Assembly (NCBI RefSeq): GCF_001613805.1
Contig: NZ_LPVY01000011.1
Location: 1 to 64,000 of the forward strand
Direction: 5' to 3'
Length of the DNA stretch: 64,000 nucleotides
Origin: Thalassospira lucentensis
GTDB lineage: Bacteria; Pseudomonadota; Alphaproteobacteria; Rhodospirillales; Thalassospiraceae
A program made the position numbers and the translations under genes. Below the pieces are notes generated by a model, which worked only from the letters and a program-made list of their open reading frames with translations, was not told where the DNA came from and ran no database searches. Numbering within the stretch: the stretch's first letter is position 1; each line of letters opens with the position of its first letter. Below, piece by piece: positions 60,412 to 64,000 of the stretch.

Positions 60412-62592
60412 ATGACGTTCTTGACCCGAACGCGCTTCAAAACAGCCCTTCTCGGCAGCGTTGCAATTCTATGCACCAGCTTGCCCACACAACTTCGCGC
60501 CCAGCAAGCCACGGATGAAACCAACAAGGAAATCGTTGTCGATCCTCTTGTGATTAATGCCGAACAACCTGAAACGCCGACTTCGCCTGTACAAGGGTAT
60601 GTTGCAAAGCGTAGCGCTACGGGCTCGAAAACAGACACACCGCTCAGTGAAATTCCTCAATCCGTTTCGGTCATTGGCCGGGAAGAAATGGATAATCGGG
60701 GCGTTAACAAGGTTGATGAAGCTCTGCGCTATACCAGTGGCGTTTTCACTCAGCCCTACGGCTCGGATACTGATACCAACTGGTTCTATATTCGTGGCTT
60801 CAACGCGACACAGAGCGGCGTCTATCTTGACGGTCTGCAAAGTCCGGCTTTTGGTTTCGGTTCATTCCTTGTTAATGATTATAACCTTGAACGCATCGAA
60901 GTTTTGCGTGGCGCTGCATCGGTTCTATACGGGGGCACCAATCCCGGCGGGATGGTAAATTACGTCAGTAAACGCCCAACAGCCGAACCTCTTCGACGTC
61001 TGGAACTGTCCGTGACAGACACCGGAAAAATTGGCACCGGCATTGATTTCAGCGACCGCATGAGCGACGAGGCGGCTTATCGCGTCACCGGCCAGTTCAC
61101 GGCAGGTGAAGAACAGGCCGAGGAGAACGAAGGATTTCAGGGATCTATTGCACCTAGCTTCCTGTGGACCCCCAACCAGGACACTAGCCTGACACTACTT
61201 AGCAGCTTCACGTTTGTTGACGGCCAGCATAATGGCGGACTTGGCTTTTTGCCTTACAACGGCACTGTCGTCGATGCGCGTTACGGCAAGATCGACCCTG
61301 AAACCAACTTCACCGAACCGGGCTTGGACAAGGATATTCGTCGCCAAGCGCTTGTCGGTTATGAACTGGAACATGACATAAATGATGACCTGACATTCCG
61401 CCAAAATGCCCGTGTCAGTCATATTGATATTCATGAAGTCTACTATTACCCAAGCGGCTACGTCGCTGGTGGCGCCGCCAGCCCGACCACGGCCAGCAAC
61501 GATCTGGTACGTTGGGGCTTTGAACACCGGACCGAACTAACAAGTATTGGTCTGGATAACCAGCTGGAACAGAAATTCGCAACCGGCGAGCTGGACCACA
61601 CCTTGCTCGGCGGGATCGACATTAAACGGTTCGACATGAATCGTCTCGAGCTCTCAGCGTCCGGCACGACTGTTGATCCGCTTAATCCTATACATGGTTC
61701 AAGCCAGGCTGCACGTACCGCTTATTTGGACCAAGACATCGACATGAACCAGTTCGGGTTCTATGCGCAGGATCAAATTCGCTTTGGTGATGGCTGGATA
61801 ACCACCCTGAACGGTCGGTACGATTACATCTGGATCAATGCCAATGACCCGATTTCAACTTACCATAACTTCAGCGATACAGAAGGTGAATGGAGCGGCC
61901 GAGCCGGTCTTGCCTATGCCTTCGACAACGGTTTGACGCCGTATGTCAGCGCCTCAACCTTCTTCAACCCGGTTTTGGGTTCGAGCTCGCTTGGCGTATT
62001 TCAACCTGAAACAGGTGAACAGTACGAAGCAGGTCTGAAGTATGAACCGCAAAGTTTGGACGGTTTGTTCACCTTGGCAGTCTTTGATCTTACCCGGCAG
62101 AATGTTGTTACCGGAACCTTCAACAACGAGCGCCAATTGGGCGAAGTCAATTCCCGCGGTATCGAGTTTGAAGCCAAAGCAAACCTGACTGAAGAACTGA
62201 GACTAACGGCTGCTGCCACCGCTTTTGATCTGGAAGTCACAGAAGATGAAGATCAAAGCGTTATCGGCAAACAACCGGTCACTGTTCCGACCGAAATGGC
62301 CAGCCTTGGTCTTGACTACACGTTCCGTCAGGGAATGCTTGAAGGTGTCCGTCTGGGCGGCGGCGTAAGGTATCAGGGAGCTTCCTATGCCGATGAAAGC
62401 AACGAACATGAAGTGCCATCGGCCACTGTGTTTGATGCAGGCATTGGCTATGGCGTTGCCGATCAGTGGGACCTAAGCCTGAATGTCTCCAATCTTCTCG
62501 ATAAGGAATATGTCGCAGGTTGTAGCTCTATCACCGCCTGCGGCTACGCTGAAGGACGCAGCGCCCTGCTGAAGCTTACCGTGAACTGGTAA
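60412..62592 (+). CDS. TonB-dependent siderophore receptor
   Basis: A 726-residue outer-membrane receptor without an STN domain: signal peptide (TALLGSVAILCTSLPTQLRAQ), plug (TPLSEIPQSVSVIGREEMDNRG, YIRGFNATQSGVYLDGLQ, RIEVLRGAASVLYGGTNPGGMVNYVSKRP) and barrel ending ALLKLTVNW. The plug pattern is that of hydroxamate/ferrichrome-type siderophore receptors (FhuE/FpvA-like). The ATG at 60412 has AGGAAA upstream; one six codons earlier is also open. Likely controlled by the adjacent AraC regulator. Being unlinked to the biosynthetic operon, it may take up a foreign siderophore. Confidence 0.92.
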   Translation: MTFLTRTRFKTALLGSVAILCTSLPTQLRAQQATDETNKEIVVDPLVINAEQPETPTSPVQGYVAKRSATGSKTDTPLSEIPQSVSVIGREEMDNRGVNKVDEALRYTSGVFTQPYGSDTDTNWFYIRGFNATQSGVYLDGLQSPAFGFGSFLVNDYNLERIEVLRGAASVLYGGTNPGGMVNYVSKRPTAEPLRRLELSVTDTGKIGTGIDFSDRMSDEAAYRVTGQFTAGEEQAEENEGFQGSIAPSFLWTPNQDTSLTLLSSFTFVDGQHNGGLGFLPYNGTVVDARYGKIDPETNFTEPGLDKDIRRQALVGYELEHDINDDLTFRQNARVSHIDIHEVYYYPSGYVAGGAASPTTASNDLVRWGFEHRTELTSIGLDNQLEQKFATGELDHTLLGGIDIKRFDMNRLELSASGTTVDPLNPIHGSSQAARTAYLDQDIDMNQFGFYAQDQIRFGDGWITTLNGRYDYIWINANDPISTYHNFSDTEGEWSGRAGLAYAFDNGLTPYVSASTFFNPVLGSSSLGVFQPETGEQYEAGLKYEPQSLDGLFTLAVFDLTRQNVVTGTFNNERQLGEVNSRGIEFEAKANLTEELRLTAAATAFDLEVTEDEDQSVIGKQPVTVPTEMASLGLDYTFRQGMLEGVRLGGGVRYQGASYADESNEHEVPSATVFDAGIGYGVADQWDLSLNVSNLLDKEYVAGCSSITACGYAEGRSALLKLTVNW

Positions 62593-62617
62593 GTCACAGC
62601 ACAAAACAACCATAACG

Positions 62618-62647
62618 GAAACGCCGCTCAAACAAAGCGGCGTTTTC
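62618..62647. terminator. Bidirectional terminator after the receptor gene
   Basis: GAAACGCCGC and GCGGCGTTTTC form a 10-bp stem with a 9-nt loop followed by TTTTCATTTT. It separates the receptor from the convergent broken IclR gene. Confidence 0.75.
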
Positions 62648-62654
62648 ATTTTGC

Positions 62655-63498
62655 TCAGACCTTTACCAAACTACAATAACGTTCACTGATTGTATTAACC
62701 GCCATTCTAAGATCTGTGGCATGCCGTGCCGCGAACGTGTTTTCATCAATCATCCCTGCGGTCCAGACCAGATTGATGACACCAGCAATGCCCTGCCTTC
62801 CGGGAATTGCCATCGCGATGGCACGCAGGCGATCATTGACAACACTATCCCCCCAATAATCCGGATCACGCAGTGCATATCCGCGTTTGCGGGTTTCTGC
62901 CAACACACCATCAAACCGGCTGCCCCCCCCCCCGAAATGCGGAGGCCCGACAGGATCGCCTCACGTTCTTTGGCCGGACAATATGCCAGATAGGCTGGCC
63001 CAGCTGCGGACCGGATCATGTTCACGACGGCTTCCAGCTTTCCGGGTGCAACAAAAAGTGGACTAATGGATCGTGTACTTTCAATCACCTGCATATGATT
63101 GCCATTGCGGACCAAGACATCGGACGGCACTGCACACGGGCCGTAAGATCACGCATCACATCACAGGCAATGTCTAGAAACTCTGAAAGATCGGCCATGC
63201 CATTCTGCAATGGGTGTGATGTCCAACTGACATTTGCCCGATACCGGCCATCGCCCATGCTGCGCCGTACGAAACGCTGATCAAGCAAAACCGCCAACAA
63301 TCGCCGCAACGTGGTTTTGGGCAAACCTGTCAGGCGCATCAGATCGGCAATTCTGCATCCACCCGCCCGATCCAGAATACGGACAACCTCTAATCCGCGC
63401 GCAAGGGCACGGTTGGTCAACTCTTCACGTTTTTCACGCTTCGCAGGTTCGCTCATGTCGTCCGGTCCCAACATTGCATGCGTGTTTTCGCATATCAT
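62655..63498 (-). pseudogene. IclR-family regulator broken by two frameshifts
   Basis: Read across frames this is a nearly full IclR protein of about 280 residues. The N-terminal winged helix (NRALARGLEVVRILDRAGGCRIADLMRLTGLPKTTLRRLLAVL) runs in one frame to about 63128. There a single base appears lost in what would read CAGTGGCCG (QWPSD), and the ligand domain continues in another frame (DVLVRNGNHMQVIESTRS). A second break lies at an 11-C run (62933-62943); restoring frame needs 9 or 12. The end (VLAETRKRGYALRDPDYWGD) is then in a third frame. AAGGA seven bases before the ATG at 63498 supports the start. Recent pseudogene, phase variation or sequencing error remain possible. Confidence 0.8.
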
Positions 63499-63529
63499 TA
63501 TTGTATCCTTACGATAATGGTTTCGTCAT

Positions 63530-63550
63530 ATGGGCCGCCATGCGGCCCAT
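63530..63550. promoter_or_regulatory. Inverted repeat between the IclR remnant and the MBL gene
   Basis: ATGGGCCGC and GCGGCCCAT form a perfect 9-bp inverted repeat with a 3-bp spacer in the 178-bp divergent region. It is well placed as an operator for the IclR-type regulator or the downstream gene. Confidence 0.4.
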
Positions 63551-63676
63551 GATATCAAAATAGAACAGCCCCCAATGTCAATTTCTAGGGTTTGCTGCCT
63601 ATCACCCGTAGCCTTTGGGATGCGCATAAAAACAACAACACGCAGATATTGATCCATTCGCATCGGGAGGAAACCT

Positions 63677-64000
63677 ATGCACAAATCCGTAAAAACTTCG
63701 GGCATTGTTAGTGCCGTTCTTTTTGCCTGCATCGCCATGTTTGACGCACAGACAGCGCAAGCCGAAACCAAAATCGTCATGCTGGGTACGGGTACCCCCG
63801 TGCCAGATGCCGACCGCGCAGGTGCCGGGATCGCTGTTGTCTATAATGACGAGGCATATGTCTTCGATATTGGTGGTGGTGTAGTTCAGAATGCCATCGC
63901 AGCAGCACAGAAGAAGAATATCTCCGGCCTGTATCCAACCAAGATCGATCATCTGTTTTTAACCCACCTGCACAGCGATCATGTCCTTGATTATCCAGAG
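63677..64000 (+). CDS. Metallo-beta-lactamase-fold hydrolase, exported (cut by window end)
   Basis: The first 108 codons of a gene that runs off the window. A signal peptide (KTSGIVSAVLFACIAMFDAQTAQAE) is followed by the fold's first strand KIVMLGTGTPVPDADRAG and the metal motif THLHSDH near residue 100. GGGAGGA seven bases before the ATG supports the start. TGTPxPxxxRxG followed by HLHSDH is typical of arylsulfatase/RNase Z-like exported hydrolases. The rest, including other metal ligands, is outside the window. Confidence 0.85.
   Translation, partial: MHKSVKTSGIVSAVLFACIAMFDAQTAQAETKIVMLGTGTPVPDADRAGAGIAVVYNDEAYVFDIGGGVVQNAIAAAQKKNISGLYPTKIDHLFLTHLHSDHVLDYPE

Noticed and set aside
62655-63130. 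Two small independent genes (62655-62906 and 62750-63130)
   Set aside because: They are the middle and C-terminal parts of the frameshifted IclR gene, not separate genes.

Overview
The window looks like chromosomal DNA of a free-living, probably marine alphaproteobacterium. Base composition is moderate (by eye a little above half G+C). It holds two Liv-type and one putrescine/iron-type ABC importer, a TRAP importer, an ScfR-type regulator, a symporter-kinase, a molybdenum hydroxylase, and two TonB receptors. Gene content and style fit Rhodospirillales such as Thalassospira, but this is an impression and not a search result. Coding density is high and many genes overlap by ATGA or TGATG. I see no insertion sequence, phage or CRISPR array.

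Layout. 1-3.3 kb: GNAT acetyltransferase, 4-hydroxyphenylpyruvate dioxygenase beside an Lrp/AsnC regulator, and a phosphopantetheinyl transferase. 3.4-10.4 kb: a five-gene Liv-type ABC operon diverging from an ScfR-like regulator. 10.5-20.3 kb: a CheY-like protein, a small membrane protein and a Na+/solute symporter fused to a histidine kinase; then IorAB molybdenum hydroxylase with its maturation proteins (XdhC, MocA-like) and an OmpR/kinase pair. 20.3-29.4 kb: a second Liv-type system in which the LivM permease and both ATPases are one 851-residue polypeptide, with a divergent CodA-like amidohydrolase, an NTF2-like protein, a GntR regulator and a GGT/oxamate-amidohydrolase-like enzyme. The palindrome ATTGCATGCAAT lies in both divergent promoters of this locus. 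29.6-37.2 kb: a LacI regulator, a PotDBCA-type ABC importer, nucleoside hydrolase and adenine deaminase, probably purine nucleoside uptake and salvage.

37.2-49.9 kb, all on the minus strand, is the most interesting part. An iron-regulated unit has a Fur-box-like site, FecI sigma, FecR, an STN-type TonB receptor, and then a tightly overlapped run. The run encodes a PLP decarboxylase (SbnH-like), an O-phosphoserine-dependent synthase (SbnA-like), a minimal ParB-fold serine kinase (SbnI/SerK-like), an octopine/nopaline-type dehydrogenase, a single NIS synthetase (IucA/IucC), an MFS exporter and a ferri-siderophore binding protein. This set maps one enzyme per step onto an ethylenediamine-containing, opine-type carboxylate siderophore of the rhizobactin kind. 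It could instead be a staphyloferrin-B-like route in which an opine dehydrogenase replaces SbnB.

50.1-57.5 kb: hexuronate/aldonate catabolism (uxuA, uxuB, GntR regulator, TRAP importer, L-idonate dehydrogenase-like enzyme). 57.7-59.2 kb: tRNA-Leu(CAA), a YqaA-like membrane protein, DsbB. 59.4-62.6 kb: an AraC regulator and a second siderophore receptor. 62.6-64 kb: an IclR regulator gene broken by two frameshifts, one in an 11-C run, divergent from a metallo-beta-lactamase-fold gene cut by the window end.
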